This document shows positions 1 through 11,569 of a stretch of DNA of 64,000 nucleotides, piece by piece. Origin of the DNA: Yponomeuta sedellus (taxonomy: Eukaryota > Arthropoda > Insecta > Lepidoptera > Yponomeutidae). The notes under the pieces are model-generated. The model ran no database searches. It was not told the DNA's origin and saw nothing but the letters and a program-made list of their open reading frames with translations. Each line of letters starts with the position of its first letter. Within the stretch, counting starts at the first letter, position 1. The DNA lies in the NCBI GenBank assembly GCA_934045075.1, contig OW203734.1:12026016-12090015 (forward strand), in the 5' to 3' direction. The translations under genes and the position numbers were made by a program.

Positions 1-604
1 TGAAACAATTATGATTTTTATTCTATTGGTAGCGCTACTTAGCGCCCCTTAGCGCCTTAACATTAATTATTGTTTGTGACTATTGTCAATATTTGGGACA
101 ATGCCCATTGCATATTTTAGAAAGAGCCCTATATAATATGTGGTTTCATTGCATGTATGTCACGGTTGTAGAATTATTAGCTACAGTTTTTTATAATAGT
201 ACTGAACAAACAGTTGCCGCGGATGTAGGATTATAGTGTTATTGCATGGGGGGAGCTTAACATCGGAAATGTCCACATGCCGACATTTTTATCTAGATGT
301 GATCTTAATTTAAAACTAGCTGACCCAGCGAACTTCGTACCGCCTAAAAGTCGATCCATCCTCGTACTTCAAGAATATTCTAAAAAATGAATTAGCGAAA
401 TCGGTTCAGCTGCTCTTGAGATTTGCGCTTACCAACACATTCGGGGATTAATTTTTATATTATAGATATAATTCACAGAATTATTCTAATAAAAAGTGAT
501 AGTATCAAAGTTTCTTTGCCTGAGAAGAAGTCGGCGCTTTCGACACGAAATAAGAAAAAGAAGTAATTTTCAAAAGTATTTTTTTCTACAAGATAAGACA
601 AGAT
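1..604. other. non-coding AT-rich DNA
   Basis: No reading frame, RNA gene or repeat family that I recognise. Ordinary AT-rich intergenic or intronic sequence. Confidence 0.5.
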
Positions 605-775
605 AAATGAAAGAAAACATCGTGGGGAAACCTAAGTGTCTAAGGTGTTCAAAGACTTAAGCGTGTGCAATTGCCAATTGCCTATATGGCAGTAGGCACG
701 CGTGGTAATTAAGCCCATACTCTCTCTCTGAGAGAAGGCCTGTGCCCTGCAGTGGGACATTTATAGGCTACACAA
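605..775 (+). repeat. dispersed SINE-like repeat, family A
   Basis: One of about a dozen copies of a 150-170 bp sequence. The consensus runs from a GAAAACATCGTGAGGAAACC start, through a segment around AATTGCCAATCCGC and a (CT)n/AGAGAG hairpin, to CCTGCAGTGGGACGTATA and ATAGGCTACATAAA. Other copies are near 8,445, 11,570, 13,483, 23,909, 33,155, 34,384, 38,140, 46,660, 53,250 and 54,556. It has no coding capacity. The class is uncertain: SINE or 3' end of a LINE. Confidence 0.7.
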
Positions 776-911
776 ATAAAAATAATATTGTTAATATAAC
801 CGGAAAATAACGGAAACGTCGGATAATTGTAAAAATGTAAAATACTATTAAGGTTCATAGAAAAAACTGACTGAATAGTAACAGTTTCTTAATTAAAAAG
901 TCTATTTAAAT

Positions 912-1197
912 GTTAACGAACGATCACGAGGGTTAAGCAACACAGGGCGCGTTCAATGCATGGACGGGTAAACCGTCTATGACTGACGATAGTGGTATTT
1001 TTCCGAGCGATTCCACGCTTTGCAAGTCACGTTAAGCAGTTGGTGCCGGCAGCCGTCGATAGATGGCAGTTAGAGTAAGACCAGCCTTGCCAGCCTCCAC
1101 CAATCCGGACTTGGCCCCCGTGGTGGAGTATGGCCGATACCTTCCTCAGGGAAGAGACCCGTGCCCCTCAGTGTCCCGTGCCCCTCAGGGACATAAT
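912..1197 (+). repeat. 5S-rRNA-like SINE, diverged copy
   Basis: Copy of the family described fully at 14,504-14,882. The head has CGATCAC followed by GGTTAAGCAACA and GGGCGCG, in the order of the 5S rRNA internal promoter. The tail has the family sequence ending in CCCGTGCCCCTCAG. Diverged, with a small duplication at the 3' end. Confidence 0.6.
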
Positions 1198-1856
1198 GAT
1201 GATGAAATGTTAACAGGTAAATGCGCCTATATCGGGTTTTTTTCCTTGTAAAAAACGTGAAATAGCTTTTTGGACTCACTTGTCTCATATGTCAGACTCG
1301 GTCTGTACAGGTCCACTTGAATCCCGTGGCCACGACAAAATGTGCGCTTTATTTAGTTTTTGAACGCAGTGTCGTATTCCAGACACCGAATCCTGCGGCG
1401 TACTTTCAACCAGTCGAACCTTGAGTATGTATTTCTGATTTTCCGACAATTCTGTTTTTTCATTAATTTATCATTCTGGAATCCTGACTCAAACTTCAAT
1501 AGGTAGCGATTAGTATGGAATTTGACAGTTACTCGATAGCAATCGTATAATCGATAGGGTATCTTAGGATAAGATACGCAGAGATGTAAGCACGTTAGAG
1601 CCTTGTCACATTAGCCTCTTTTAGGCTGATGGATGAGAAATTACTTTTTGACTTTGATAAGGTACTCAAGTGCATATATATATTGGTACACGTGACTGTA
1701 CAATTGTGAGTATCCATTATAATTAAGTCTACCGGATTCTCATGGCATAAATAAAAAAAAAATGGGATTTTCTTATGGCAATGTGTCACCCGTCAAATCA
1801 AAGTACCTACGAGATCTGTCACCCGCTGCTGAGATTTTGTGATTATCTTCTTGAAC
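1198..1856. other. non-coding stretch
   Basis: No gene or known repeat recognised. Short open frames on both strands look random. Confidence 0.4.
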
Positions 1857-1868
1857 ATTGTTATTTAT

Positions 1869-2146
1869 AAAAACCTATTTAGAGGCTAAAAATTCCACCC
1901 ATGCCGGGATTCTAAATTCAAATTACTTCAGCCAGATGTCGCTGCCTGTACGTAATACAGATAATATTGTAAAGAGGTTCGAAATTTCACTAATGCCAGC
2001 GAGTCACCCATAGCTTAGTTGGAAAGAGCGCTGGCACGGATAGCCAGAGGTCGCGGGTTCGAATCCCGGCATGGGTGGAATTTTTAGCCTCTAAACAGGT
2101 TTTTAAAATTGTCCTTAGCACGGGTTAGTGCATTAAAAATAATATA
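1869..2146 (+). mobile_element. tRNA-like snap-back retroposon, copy 1
   Basis: Flanked by a 12 bp direct repeat ATTGTTATTTAT (1857-1868 and 2147-2158), a target-site duplication. The right part is the sense element, with a tRNA-like segment at about 2004-2078. That segment has A box TAGCTTAGTTGG, B box GGTTCGAATCC and a 5 bp stem CTGGC/GCCAG around a 7-base loop, followed by a tail ending GTGCATTAAAAATAA. The first 44 bp are an inverted copy of the sequence downstream of the tRNA-like part, so the element can fold back on itself. Confidence 0.8.
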
Positions 2147-2158
2147 ATTGTTATTTAT

Positions 2159-2860
2159 GTGAATATATCGGAATAACCTTTTCGATCTCAAGCGAGAAAT
2201 GTTGTTTTCAATGTTTATCTTAAATTAAAGTAAGAAGAAGGTGTAAATCAAACTCAATCTTTGATTTTAAAGCGCGTGGTAGAGTTGACCGGTAAGTTAG
2301 ACTGAGTGATTTTGATACTTTTAGTTTATTTTATATTTTTCTTCGATACTTAATTGTGACTTCTTTGTAGGGGTTTCCACTACTACTGCACGGCGAATGA
2401 TAGATTTCATCAAACAAGATAGAATAATGAAAATCTGGAATAGCGATTTACAATAAACACCTTTATCTACATCATCTGATGAAGAACAAGAAATGCAATG
2501 TGGAGTTCTTGGAAATGAAATGATATATAATAAATTAGTACATAAAGTAATTTGTGATTGATTTATTTTTCATCACATATTTTCCTATCTTAAAAACCTG
2601 ATGTGTAACAACACCTAATATACCAATGTTCATTAATAGGTATAAAAGATATAAAAAAAAATTAAACAGTATCAAGATCATTTAATCCAATTTCCCCAGT
2701 ATTGCCCTCAACAAATTTTTATTTCGCTATTTGCCATGAGATTCTGGTAGGCTTATACCAGTCTGCACTTTGGGACAAGCGGTTATCAGCTCTTTAAAAG
2801 GTTTTTCATAGACCAGAAGTTCTATTTTAGATTGCCTATCCGCTCTATAATCATGCTATC
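2159..2860. other. non-coding stretch
   Basis: No gene or repeat recognised. Confidence 0.4.
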
Positions 2861-2862
2861 TA

Positions 2863-3984
2863 TACCTGAGCCAAATTCGATAACGAATGGCGATAAACAA
2901 ACCGTTGCTAGGCAACGACTTGTTTACACCTAAAACGCTGATGTTAACAACCTTTTCTAGAAATCATTTTCATACAAATGATAATCGTTCCTCCTACTAA
3001 TGTAAAATGCTTATTTATGTTTAGATGTTTATGATTTTATAGTGAAAGGCTTAACCGATTTGAATATGACATATGACAACACTGAAATATGACGCACAGA
3101 TTTAGAGCCATGCCGCATGATTTTCCTAATAGAATTAAGCGCGCTTAAGCAAAAAACATACAAACTCTTCAACTTTATAATATTAATAAGTACCTATAGA
3201 TGCTACTATGAAAATGAGGAGATTGGGACCTACTGCAAATATTGCAATAAAAGAAAGTTCTTTGTATATATTTTTATTCATATGTTCACACTAATCGTCA
3301 TTGTCACTGGCCAAAGAGGAAGATGAATTTGTGTCTCCGGAGACTTGAATTATAAATTCATCAATGACATTATCCATTACACCATCAAATTCGGCGTTTT
3401 CTTCTCTTCTTTAATTAAGTGTTCAACACAACGTTGCCATTTTGCTGGAGTAATTTTACTTATTGCCTCATCTAACAGGACCTTTAGTTAGTTCAGCCAT
3501 TTAAGAAAGTTTTATTTTTGGCAGCAACATGGCCTTTTACTTGCCCCCATATGATTTATGTCGGATTTAATTCACAATGATATGGGGGCAATCTATATTT
3601 TTGTCTTGTGCCATTTTGTCACACATATATGCTTTATATACTTATGCCATATACACGTATTGACAAACGACTAAACTTCACTTGTTGGCATAAACTAAAT
3701 TTCCCAAAATGTTTGTCACACCTGAATTTCATCCATGTTTATTTTTCTGTAGGGCTGTCGCGTAAAATTAATGTCGATTTTTTTATAGTTTTTCGAAATG
3801 ACAAGGTAATATGCATGTTATTTGAGTGATTCTAGTTAAATATGCTGCAATAGGAATTGTTAATAAATAGTTAGCAAGTAAAAGGCTATCATGATGAAAA
3901 CAATAGAAGATTTGTAAAACGTGAGTTGTGATAACCCTAAATTGGTTTGTTTACCTCTATTCTTTATCGAGTTTGGCAGAAGTG
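2863..3984 (-). mobile_element. Tc1/mariner-like transposon remnant, copy 1
   Basis: A 1.12 kb element bounded by TA dinucleotides. Its ends are imperfect inverted repeats sharing CCAAAyTCGATAAmGAAT and TAAACAAACC. A nearly identical copy in opposite orientation lies at 15,200-16,316. On the - strand around 3,350-3,600 a decayed frame reads like the C-terminal end of an IS630/Tc1-type transposase (a Pro-Pro-Tyr-His then Asn-Pro-Ile-Glu region, containing the last acidic residue of the DDE triad). It has many stops, so it is non-autonomous. The small open frames on the + strand here are shadows. Confidence 0.75.
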
Positions 3985-3986
3985 TA

Positions 3987-4715
3987 GTCCCATGTCCTCG
4001 ATCCTGGGTAGTCGAGAGGTTCTGCGTCTTTAAAATAACAAAACACATGATTGACGGATTTGTAAGCCAATTTTTATGAAAATACACCTTCATTGTAAAT
4101 GAAGGTGTATTTTTTTCAATGGTTCCAGAGGTCCAGTCTCCAACCACCTCACCAGCATGGTGCGGGATAGTTAGGGATTGAAAGACTTGCAAGGTAAGAG
4201 GGGTGCCTTTTCGCAGAAGAAGACAATAAAAGCTAAGTGTAGGAAAACATGAACACAACCTAAGTTCTTGTTAGAAAGACGCCTTGGGAGAAAGTGCGCG
4301 CATCGACAAAACACTATTTCCCTGTAAAAAGTCCGGCATTTCACCACTGACGACCTACTCTAGCATTTTAAAAACCGCACCATAGCTGCGGTGGCCAGTA
4401 TTTTTAACCCCCTTGGAAAAACCAGAGTGTTATAAGTTTGATGCCTCTTTGTGTTTATGTGTGTGTATGTAAGTGAGACAGAAAGAGTGTGTTGTGCGTG
4501 TGTGCGTCTGTATATGTGTCTGTCTGTATGTGTGACGCTTTTTTATACGACTGCAGTGGCGCCCAAAAGGATGATTAACCAACCCTACTTAACCAACCGA
4601 TTTTATAATCCTGATTTTTGTTACAATCTGGATTTTAAAACAGAACAATAACCAAAACTAAAAATCGTTATTAAACAACGTTAAAGTATACCTAAGAATC
4701 ACTTCCATTTATAGC
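3987..4715. other. non-coding stretch with one short hairpin
   Basis: A near-perfect hairpin at 4078-4112 (arms AATACACCTTCAT). Otherwise TG-rich low-complexity sequence around 4,450-4,540 and nothing recognised. Confidence 0.4.
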
Positions 4716-5047
4716 TTCACATAAAATATGGCAGTCGGGACCCATTCCTGTTAGTTTATGGTCGCCTAATGGGTCTCGACTGCCTCAGTTTATATGACGT
4801 TATAAATGCAACAGTTTGTTCAGGAAAAAATGCTTATAAACTCAATATTATTTACTAACACGAGTAAAGCAGGACCAACTTTTCTCATTCTACGTTGTCA
4901 TTATGACAGATCTTATTACTATAAATTGTTTTTTAGTCCTAATGAAGATTGTATAATTCCTTGATTCATTGTGCATGTTGGTCTTGTCTTTTTGTTTATT
5001 TATCGCTGTAGTTGGGTTTTTTGTTTTTCAATATATATATATTTTTT
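4716..5047 (+). mobile_element. half of a foldback element
   Basis: Matches the right half of the large foldback at 20,140-20,595. It has the same inner palindrome (CAGTCGGGACCCATT / AATGGGTCTCGACTG), the same AAATGCAACAGTTTG and AATGCTTATAAA segments, and a diverged end near TCGCTGTAGTTGGG. Confidence 0.6.
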
Positions 5048-5096
5048 AATGAAAGCTTATTTAAAGTATAATAAAGTCTTGTCCTTAATTAATTAA

Positions 5097-5213
5097 GGTC
5101 CAGCGTGGGGATTATGGGCACTACCCCCCAATGATGGCACAACCTTGCGCTCATTAGGGGAGGGATATGTCCAGCAGTGGACTAACAAAGCCTGAAGAAG
5201 AAGAAGAAGAAGG
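5097..5213 (+). repeat. dispersed repeat with (GAA)n tail, family E
   Basis: Starts CCAGCGTGGGGATTATGGGC and ends GTCCAGCAGTGGACTA followed by GCCTGAAGAAGAAG. Further copies are at 34,090-34,336 (+), 36,335-36,540 (-) and near 36,953 (-). Probably the 3' end of a retroelement with a microsatellite tail. Confidence 0.6.
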
Positions 5214-5453
5214 TCATGTATATAGTGCAGTCATTTTTAAACATATTAGATTTGAAGACGTTTCTAAATAACTAATAGTTCGATGATGACCAGCAGAAGA
5301 ACTTCTTTATGTCAGAAACTGGTGCAACTGGTATCAGGAACGATTAGTCATATTGATATTTTTTATCCAAAGACTTCAAGCCTCGTGATGACCAACTTAG
5401 TAGCAACTAGAGCCTAACTATAAAAATATGATTTAATAATAGTTACAAATAAC

Positions 5454-5545
5454 CACTCCGGATTTGGCCCCCGTGGTGCAGTATGGCCTAACCTTCCTGC
5501 GATGCAGAAAGAGACCCGCGCCCCAACAGTGGGACACACAAGGGT
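5454..5545 (+). repeat. 5S-rRNA-like SINE, 3' fragment
   Basis: Only the family 3' end is present: the GGCCCCCGTGGTG segment through to the CCCCAACAGTGGG end. Confidence 0.6.
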
Positions 5546-6061
5546 TGATAACGACAAGTACTTAAAAAAACTAAGTTTAAAAGTTTTTCAAAACGCCCGA
5601 CAGTTCCTTCAACAAATCATTCCAAGGAATCTGTTAGGGGTTTTGAATATTTTTTAATTACTTTTATTATTTTGCACGTTATTCCTCCGGCTTTCATAGC
5701 ATCTGTTTGTACTTGTTTTCAGCTGCTCGGAGCGCATACAAAATGTAAATCCGTGCATTAGTTTGCATGGGGCTTATAAAAAATTGTGTCACTGGTGCTA
5801 TTAAATGTTTTAACGTGGTTTGATACAGAATTGCCTTGTTATTCTAGTCCAATAGGTTGTTATCAGCCTAGGTAAATCCAAATTTTTAAGTACCCAACAC
5901 TGCCCCCGTTATGATAATTGCAGTAGTCGAGATACTGTAGGTGAGACTTTTTTCACTGTAACATGATCCATAGATCAAGATCCACGTACGTCTATTTGAA
6001 ACTTTTTTACAGCCCAAATATTAACGAAGATTCGGTTAACTTAATCACAATAACTCGATCG
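5546..6061. other. non-coding stretch
   Basis: Nothing recognised. Confidence 0.35.
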
Positions 6062-6398
6062 ATATCAACCCTTGTATGTCCGCACTGTTAGGGCACGCGT
6101 CTCTTCCTGCATCGCAGGAAGGTTAGGCCATACTCCACCACGGGGGCCAAGTCCGGGTTGGTGGAGGGTTGTAAGACAGTGGCGGGTCTTACTGTTAGAA
6201 GTGATCAAACCGCCCATGAGGCCTCTGACATGGCTTAACGACTGCCATTACATGACAGCCGGTACCAAAGTGTTAGCCCTCGGAAAAATGCCACTAGCGG
6301 TAGTCACAGGACGATCACCCTGCACCTTACCGCGCCTGTTGTTGCTTAACTCAAGTGATTGATTCCAATCACTCGGTTCGACTGGGCCACGAGCGCTT
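6062..6398 (-). repeat. 5S-rRNA-like SINE, nearly full copy
   Basis: Inverted relative to the copy at 14,504. The family tail is at the left and the TTGTTGCTTAACTCAAGTGA box, the reverse complement of the 5S-like head, at the right. The 96-residue open frame across it is incidental. Confidence 0.65.
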
Positions 6399-6705
6399 CA
6401 TTACAGTAAGTATTTGAAATTAATCGTTCACAATAAATGAGGCATACTATGTAAGCGTTAAAATGAGGTATATATAGGTAAGCACATTAAATTTTAAAGT
6501 TCACGCTTTTTCTTTTCTTAATCAGTTTCAAAATCGGAAATATCTGTTTGTGATACCGAAATACATCAATTTTAAACAACTGACATAAAAGGGCCATTTT
6601 CTACACACTGTTTTCTCGACTTATTTCGACTTACTGTCCTTATAATAACGGGGGCAGAACAGCATTCGCTAAAGTAGTCTAATGGCAATTATTATTACTG
6701 TATTT

Positions 6706-7075
6706 TTGTATAGATAGATAACACTTTAATGTACATAAAAATGGAAATTGCACAGATATTTCTTAACTTAAGAGTACAGACGGCGGCCTCATCACTAAAA
6801 GTGATCTCTTCCAGACAATCTTTGGATGGACTGGACTAATATATTGGAGAAGGAAGTAGATGTACAAATATACATGATTATTATATAGGTATAAGTGAAT
6901 ACATGCCTAAACAACAGTGTACATACAGTTATATACAAATAATTTACATAAATACAGTTAATAAAAAATATATACTATTATATAAATACATAAACACTTA
7001 ACAAAATATATTGAAAGGACATAAAAAAACACAAACAACTACAGATCAATATAACAGATTACTACAGTATTAAAG
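6706..7075. repeat. retroelement 3' tail in AT-rich sequence
   Basis: Begins ATAGATAGATAACACTTTAATGTACATAAAAATGG. The same start recurs at 25,237-25,310 and beside the hairpin at 7,796. It looks like an inverted 3' end with a (GATA)n tail. The remainder is simple AT-rich sequence. Confidence 0.4.
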
Positions 7076-7097
7076 TGTACTAGCGAGATAGAACTCT

Positions 7098-7303
7098 AAA
7101 AACCTATTTAGAGACTAAAAATTCAATCCATGCCGGGGCTCGTACCCGCGACCTCTGGCTAACCGTGCCAGCGCTCTCCCAACTGAGCTAATGGGCGACT
7201 CACCGGCATCATCAAATTTCGAACCTGTTTACAACTCCCTGTATTACGTACAATCAGCAACATCTACCAGAAGTACCTAATTTGCATCACTTGCAGCCCC
7301 AAA
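7098..7303 (-). mobile_element. tRNA-like retroposon, truncated copy 2
   Basis: Antisense copy of the tRNA-like element, with the tRNA-like part at about 7126-7197 (- strand). The B box is degraded (GGTACGAGCC). No inverted arm is present. Confidence 0.7.
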
Positions 7304-7359
7304 ATAGAACTCCTTTACCATAGCATATTGCATTGCCAAGAATCGATGGTAGATGGGAC

Positions 7360-7548
7360 CGAAAGATTCTTGAATAGATACCACGAACTGGCAAACGCAA
7401 CATTGGACACCCGCCGGCTCGCTGGCCCGACGATCTGAGGATTGCTGCCGGTGGCTGGATGAGGATGACAGAGCGAAGTGACGTGCCTTGAAGGAGGCCT
7501 ATGTCCAGTCCAGTAGTGCACGTAGTGCGAGTAGAGGCTGATTGATTG
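7360..7548 (+). pseudogene. LINE reverse-transcriptase C-terminal remnant
   Basis: Around 7,420-7,480 a frame reads Trp-Pro-Asp-Asp-Leu-Arg, then Ala-Gly-Gly-Trp-Met-Arg. This resembles the conserved C-terminal tail of insect non-LTR reverse transcriptases. Stops and frame changes follow at once. Identification is by remembered family pattern, so moderate. Confidence 0.45.
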
Positions 7549-7795
7549 ATTGATTCTATTTTTATTTTAGATGCATGGCATCCATTTTTTGTTAGGATGT
7601 AGTTCCAATAAGTTCTATTTCTCAAAATGTTTCTTGAAATCACAAATTCCTGTTCATCTAGATATTGTCTGAAAGAGATCACTAGTAGTAATAAGACCTT
7701 TTCTATACTCTCAGGACAAGAAACCGTGACATTTTCTCTTTTTTGTGTAAAGTAAACTAATTAAAGTAATACAGTAAAGCAATTAATGATATTGA

Positions 7796-7888
7796 AAAAA
7801 AGCTAGACAGAGATAGAGAACACTTTATTCAATCAGATTATATTAATCTGAGTGAATAAAGTGTTCTCTATCTCTGTCTAGCTTTTTT
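7796..7888. repeat. near-perfect 40 bp-arm hairpin
   Basis: AAAAGCTAGACAGAGATAGA at the left is repeated inverted at the right after a loop of a few bases in the TCAGATTATATTAATCTGA centre. Likely a snap-back retroelement tail. Confidence 0.8.
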
Positions 7889-8257
7889 CCAATATCATTA
7901 ATTCTGTTGTACCGTTGTATAAAAGCTACCGACATCACGGCTCGACAATTCAATTAATTAACACGTAGTGCTAGATCCTCAGAATTGCAATCCTACCCCT
8001 TTTTGTTTCGAGCGCGGCCCGTATTGGATACTGTTAAATTAATTATCGTCGAAATGCAACGCGAATTAAAACGCGATTCATACGGATTTTACACCAGCGA
8101 GTTTTATTACACTTATTTCATGTTTAATGCGAAATATTTACTCAAGGATAATCCAATTAAGGTGCAAACTTCGTACAATACAGTAATGTTTTGTAATGTG
8201 TGTTTGATACGTGATGTTATGTTTAAAGCGATTTTAATTTGCAAACTTCATACAATG

Positions 8258-8440
8258 TCCAATTGTAAGTACGAGTTTCGTTCGTACCTACAATTGGAAA
8301 TAAACTTTTTGTGCAAACTTAATACCGTATTGGTAATAAAATTTTAAGAGGACAAAAGTGTAAGTAGGTACGACAAATCTGGTACTTACAATTTCTAATT
8401 GTAAGTACGAGTTTTGTTCGTGCTTACAATTGGAAATAAA
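8258..8440. repeat. duplicated short hairpin
   Basis: The hairpin CAATTGTAAGTACGAG...CGTACCTACAATTG occurs twice, at about 8,261-8,296 and 8,396-8,432. Each copy is followed by GAAATAAACTTTT, so the unit is a degenerate tandem duplication of about 135 bp. Confidence 0.6.
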
Positions 8441-8444
8441 CTTT

Positions 8445-8590
8445 TATGTAGCCTATGTACGTCACACTGCAGGACACAGGCGTTCTCTCAGAAAGAGAGA
8501 GTATTGGCAATTTCAAGCGCTGATGTTATTGAATCTCCCAGACACTCAGGTTTCCTTACCATGCTTTCCTTCATTCTAGCGAGTATTATT
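8445..8590 (-). repeat. family A repeat
   Basis: Inverted copy (TATGTAGCCTATGTACGTC at left, CACTCAGGTTTCCTTACCATG at right) of the family described at 605-775. Confidence 0.65.
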
Positions 8591-8861
8591 ACTACTACAA
8601 CTTCACAAGTGTACAAACTGTGGAAATAAACCTATCAAAAAGAAATTATTGCCTTGTTTCTATGAAAAGACTTAGGAAAGGACGCTCTAATTTCCTTCTT
8701 TTCCTTGCTGACACCTAATGGAGGTTTCGATTATTTTGCTTTTTCAGGCTGCCAATACAAACAAGGAACTCTATTGGAACCACTTTTGTAAGTTGTTTAA
8801 TCTTCTTTTATTTCTTCTATGCAAACCTTGATTCGAGTCCTTTAAACATATTGGCAAAATA

Positions 8862-9004
8862 ATTAAAACTGGTTTAATACGGATTTCACTCGTTTATTAT
8901 GATGACAGTCATCCGAGACCACGGCACCTATAAAAGTGCCGAAACGTCGGAAAATTGTAAAAATGTAATAAACGAGTGAAATCCGTATTAAAACAGTTTT
9001 AATT
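8862..9004 (+). repeat. palindromic Penelope-like element end
   Basis: Arms of about 40 bp (AATTAAAACTGGTTTAATAC and its inverted partner) enclose CCGAGACCACGGCA...GTGCCGAAACGTCGG. This is related to the retroelement ends at 13,868-14,085 and 40,037-40,810. Possibly an inverted pseudo-LTR remnant. Confidence 0.55.
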
Positions 9005-9194
9005 ATGTCTAGTACTCGTGCTAACCTTAGAAAATACTATATTGGCAAAATGTAACTGCGATCCGAAATGCGTTTGTGATTTTATGTAAAACCATACCAT
9101 AACCAAACCATAGGTTTGTATGGGAATTGGTCCTTGTTGGACCCCCTTAAGTGAGCTGTTACACCAGGCTGCTCCAGCCCCTCCTGCACAGCTC

Positions 9195-9441
9195 ACGCCG
9201 CACGGCCACTAGCACGCCGCCCGCGCGCGGCGCCGCTCGCGCCCGCGTCACGATCGCAGCGGTATATAATATACCTATCATCTATAAATTCGGAGTCGTA
9301 AAAACCATCATTTAACCACGTTTCCGTTAAGCACAATATGTCGTAATTATTATTGAGAGAGCTAGAAAGTAACTCGTGAGACTTCGTTCGTAGGCCCCTC
9401 ACATTCTGGTAGTATATTGAAAGATTATTAGGATTCATCAT
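9195..9441 (-). pseudogene. CR1-like LINE ORF2, endonuclease N-terminus
   Basis: From an ATG at 9,441 the - strand reads an apurinic-type endonuclease start (Tyr-Gln-Asn-Val-Arg-Gly-Leu-Arg-Thr-Lys, then Cys-Leu-Thr-Glu-Thr-Trp-Leu with the catalytic Glu). About 60 residues on, after Arg-Cys-Asp-Arg-Asp, it runs into a GC-rich unrelated segment (9,195-9,252). The reverse transcriptase is missing. Together with ORF1 at 10,063-10,665 this is a 3'-truncated LINE of the CR1/Jockey group. Confidence 0.8.
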
Positions 9442-10062
9442 AATAACGCAATGAGGCAATGAGTTGACGAACAAGAATTACATCGCAAAACCTGTAAGAC
9501 ACACATTCGGATGAACTTAAAAACGCAAACAATAGGCAGCGAACCCCGATCCAGACCCCAATCGAGATCAGCTTTCCCATCGATTTGGCTCGTACAATGT
9601 ATGCATCTAAGAAGTTCGGATCTATTGCATCGATCGAACGGGGAAAATCGATAGGTGTCCGAATCGGGCCTGCGCCCGACCTTGCAAGCGCGGGCTTAAC
9701 CGAATCCGTTCCGAAAACACATTCGAATTTCGACAATAACACATTGTAATAAAGACTCAGAACACAACTCATAATTTTAACATTGAACAATTTATGCACT
9801 GTATAAATAAATACTTTATGCATGTAAGTTTTTAAGACATTTGATGGCAATGATCTGAAAATGACACAGCATTTTACATGTGTCGTGAAATAGTAGTGGG
9901 CTATGTTATAATAAGCGATATAGAATAAATTCTTTGTTAGAGAATTATTATAAGTACAGGTGGGCAATGATTGGGTGACTCTAAGCACAGACGAAGTAGT
10001 ACCGACAATTTTATATAGTTTGCGATGGGTTCTAAACAATAAATATTATGAAATAATGACAG
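9442..10062 (-). other. LINE inter-ORF segment
   Basis: Lies between ORF1 and ORF2 of the LINE remnant. It holds an open frame of about 200 residues (10,039-9,428) without a recognisable domain, probably fortuitous. Confidence 0.4.
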
Positions 10063-10665
10063 TCAAATTATCTTTTTGAGATCAAGATCGCTCAAGATAT
10101 GTAGGTATTTAGACGTATCAGTTTTACCTAGGTTTATTTTGCAGTCGTTTAACCATATATATTTGTAGCCTTTCTCCTTTCCCAGTTGCCTTGCTCTCTT
10201 GTAAAGAATCTTGTTTTCCGGAGATAAATGATCGTTTATAAAAATGTGTTTAGCCGCGCCGTCAAACCCCATGTGGACAACCCGCGTCGTGCGCGTACTG
10301 CAGCCAGCATCTCCTTTTTCCGGTACCTTTGCGAAAACCGAACGATGATCTTTGGGGCATTTTCGGGAGTGCCATTCTTGCCTTTTACATCGGTTTTGGA
10401 TGAGAATTTCCTGACGCGATGGATGTAGTCTGTATCAGTAGGAACTAACAAAAAACCAATCTTTACTGAGATGTTGTGAAGAATTTTATTCAAATTCTCG
10501 CCTTTCATCATGAGTATACCGGAAATCTCGAGGTTATTTAAACGACCTTGTTGTTCCTTTGAGTTCAGCTTGTCTCTCAGCTCTGTGATAGTGGCCTCAG
10601 ATGCAGTCAGCCTGGTTTCCAAGGTATTATTAACCTTTTGGTATGAAGACTCGACGTCCTTTTTT
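10063..10665 (-). pseudogene. LINE ORF1 with coiled coil and FP-like domain
   Basis: The N-terminal part is a charged coiled coil (Glu-Thr-Arg-Leu-Thr-Ala-Ser-Glu...), followed by the Leu-Glu-Ile-Ser-Gly-Ile strand typical of ORF1 RNA-binding domains. A frame change near 10,272 leads into a stretch resembling the baculovirus FP/ORF1 C-terminal domain (Phe-Ile-Asn-Asp-His-Leu-Ser-Pro, then Tyr-Lys-Tyr-Ile-Trp) that ends at 10,063. It would have encoded the nucleic-acid chaperone of the retrotransposon. The frameshift makes it a pseudogene. Confidence 0.7.
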
Positions 10666-11307
10666 AATGTACCTATTTATAGACGATTTGAGAAAAGATG
10701 GTCAGAGTGGAGTTTTTTTTTACATTTTACGTTTTGGCTTACATTTTACATTGTACATTGACATTCAGCAAACAGAATGTAAAATATTTACGTTGAAATA
10801 AATGGTTTTGAATTTGAATTAAAAATGATGATGATGTTGTCCATGCCGATCCGGCTACGGCGACTGTTGCGGGACCATCAGGCTTCGTTGATGTACCCGA
10901 GTGTGGCTGACGTAAGCAATCTTTGCAGTAAACGTACGTCCGCATGTGCCACATTTTATAATTCCGCTTACATAATTATAAATTATTGCCGCAGGTGGTC
11001 GGGCTTTTAAGTGATCCCGCTTAGCACAGAGATCAGTTCGTCTCTTCTCTTCAAAAGTGAAGACACTTGATAGCACGATGAGTCTCTACGCATTCCTCCC
11101 AGTTGCAAAAATGCATGCTACGTAATGAATGTTGAAGAAGCGAATATGGACCGTGGCTAGTCCTACACCTCCGGTATTAATACAGGCGTGAATTTATGAT
11201 GCTTCGCTAGCTAATAACATTACGAACTTGTGCGTAGCGAGATGGCATGTCAGGCGTAATAGCAGCTTTAAGACAGAGAGAGTTAATTAAATCGAAGTCT
11301 TTCTGTT
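10666..11307. other. non-coding stretch
   Basis: On the - strand at 10,855-11,076 a short frame has Cys-Gly-Thr-Cys-Gly-Arg-Thr-Phe and His-Thr-Arg-Val-His, a single C2H2 zinc-finger-like pattern. It is isolated, with no splice context resolved. Nothing else recognised. Confidence 0.35.
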
Positions 11308-11355
11308 ACGGGTCTAATTTTGTGTTAACCATCGTTAACACAAAATTAGACCCGT
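11308..11355. repeat. perfect 22 bp-arm hairpin
   Basis: ACGGGTCTAATTTTGTGTTA and its exact inverse are separated by a few bases. Confidence 0.85.
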
Positions 11356-11569
11356 TTAATATAATATAACTAGGTAGACCGCTCATCAACAACAACTACG
11401 TACTCGAATAATGTCGAATGAATAAAACCGAATAATAATACTCGAATAATACCGATGGGTAGAACAATGCACTCGGAAGCTAGAGACCCACGTTCGATTA
11501 CCAGTGCAGATATGTAACTACCAATTAATGTGATTTCTGACCTTTGTGAAGTTTTAGTTACAATACCAC

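Noticed and set aside
2004..2078. tRNA genes at each tRNA-like segment (2,004; 7,126; 26,471; 26,840; 41,840; 49,690)
   Set aside because: Pol III boxes and a cloverleaf-like order are present, but the T-stem has a mismatch and base 33 is C rather than T. The apparent GGA anticodon would need a serine tRNA with a long variable arm, which is absent. The copies are parts of a dispersed repeat.
9428..10039. 203-residue - strand protein
   Set aside because: Lies in the inter-ORF region of the LINE remnant, overlaps its ORF2 start in another frame, and has no recognisable domain.
10855..11076. C2H2 zinc-finger gene exon
   Set aside because: A single finger-like pattern in a 73-codon frame with no neighbouring fingers or clear splice sites. 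Possibly a scrap of a zinc-finger gene, but unsupported.
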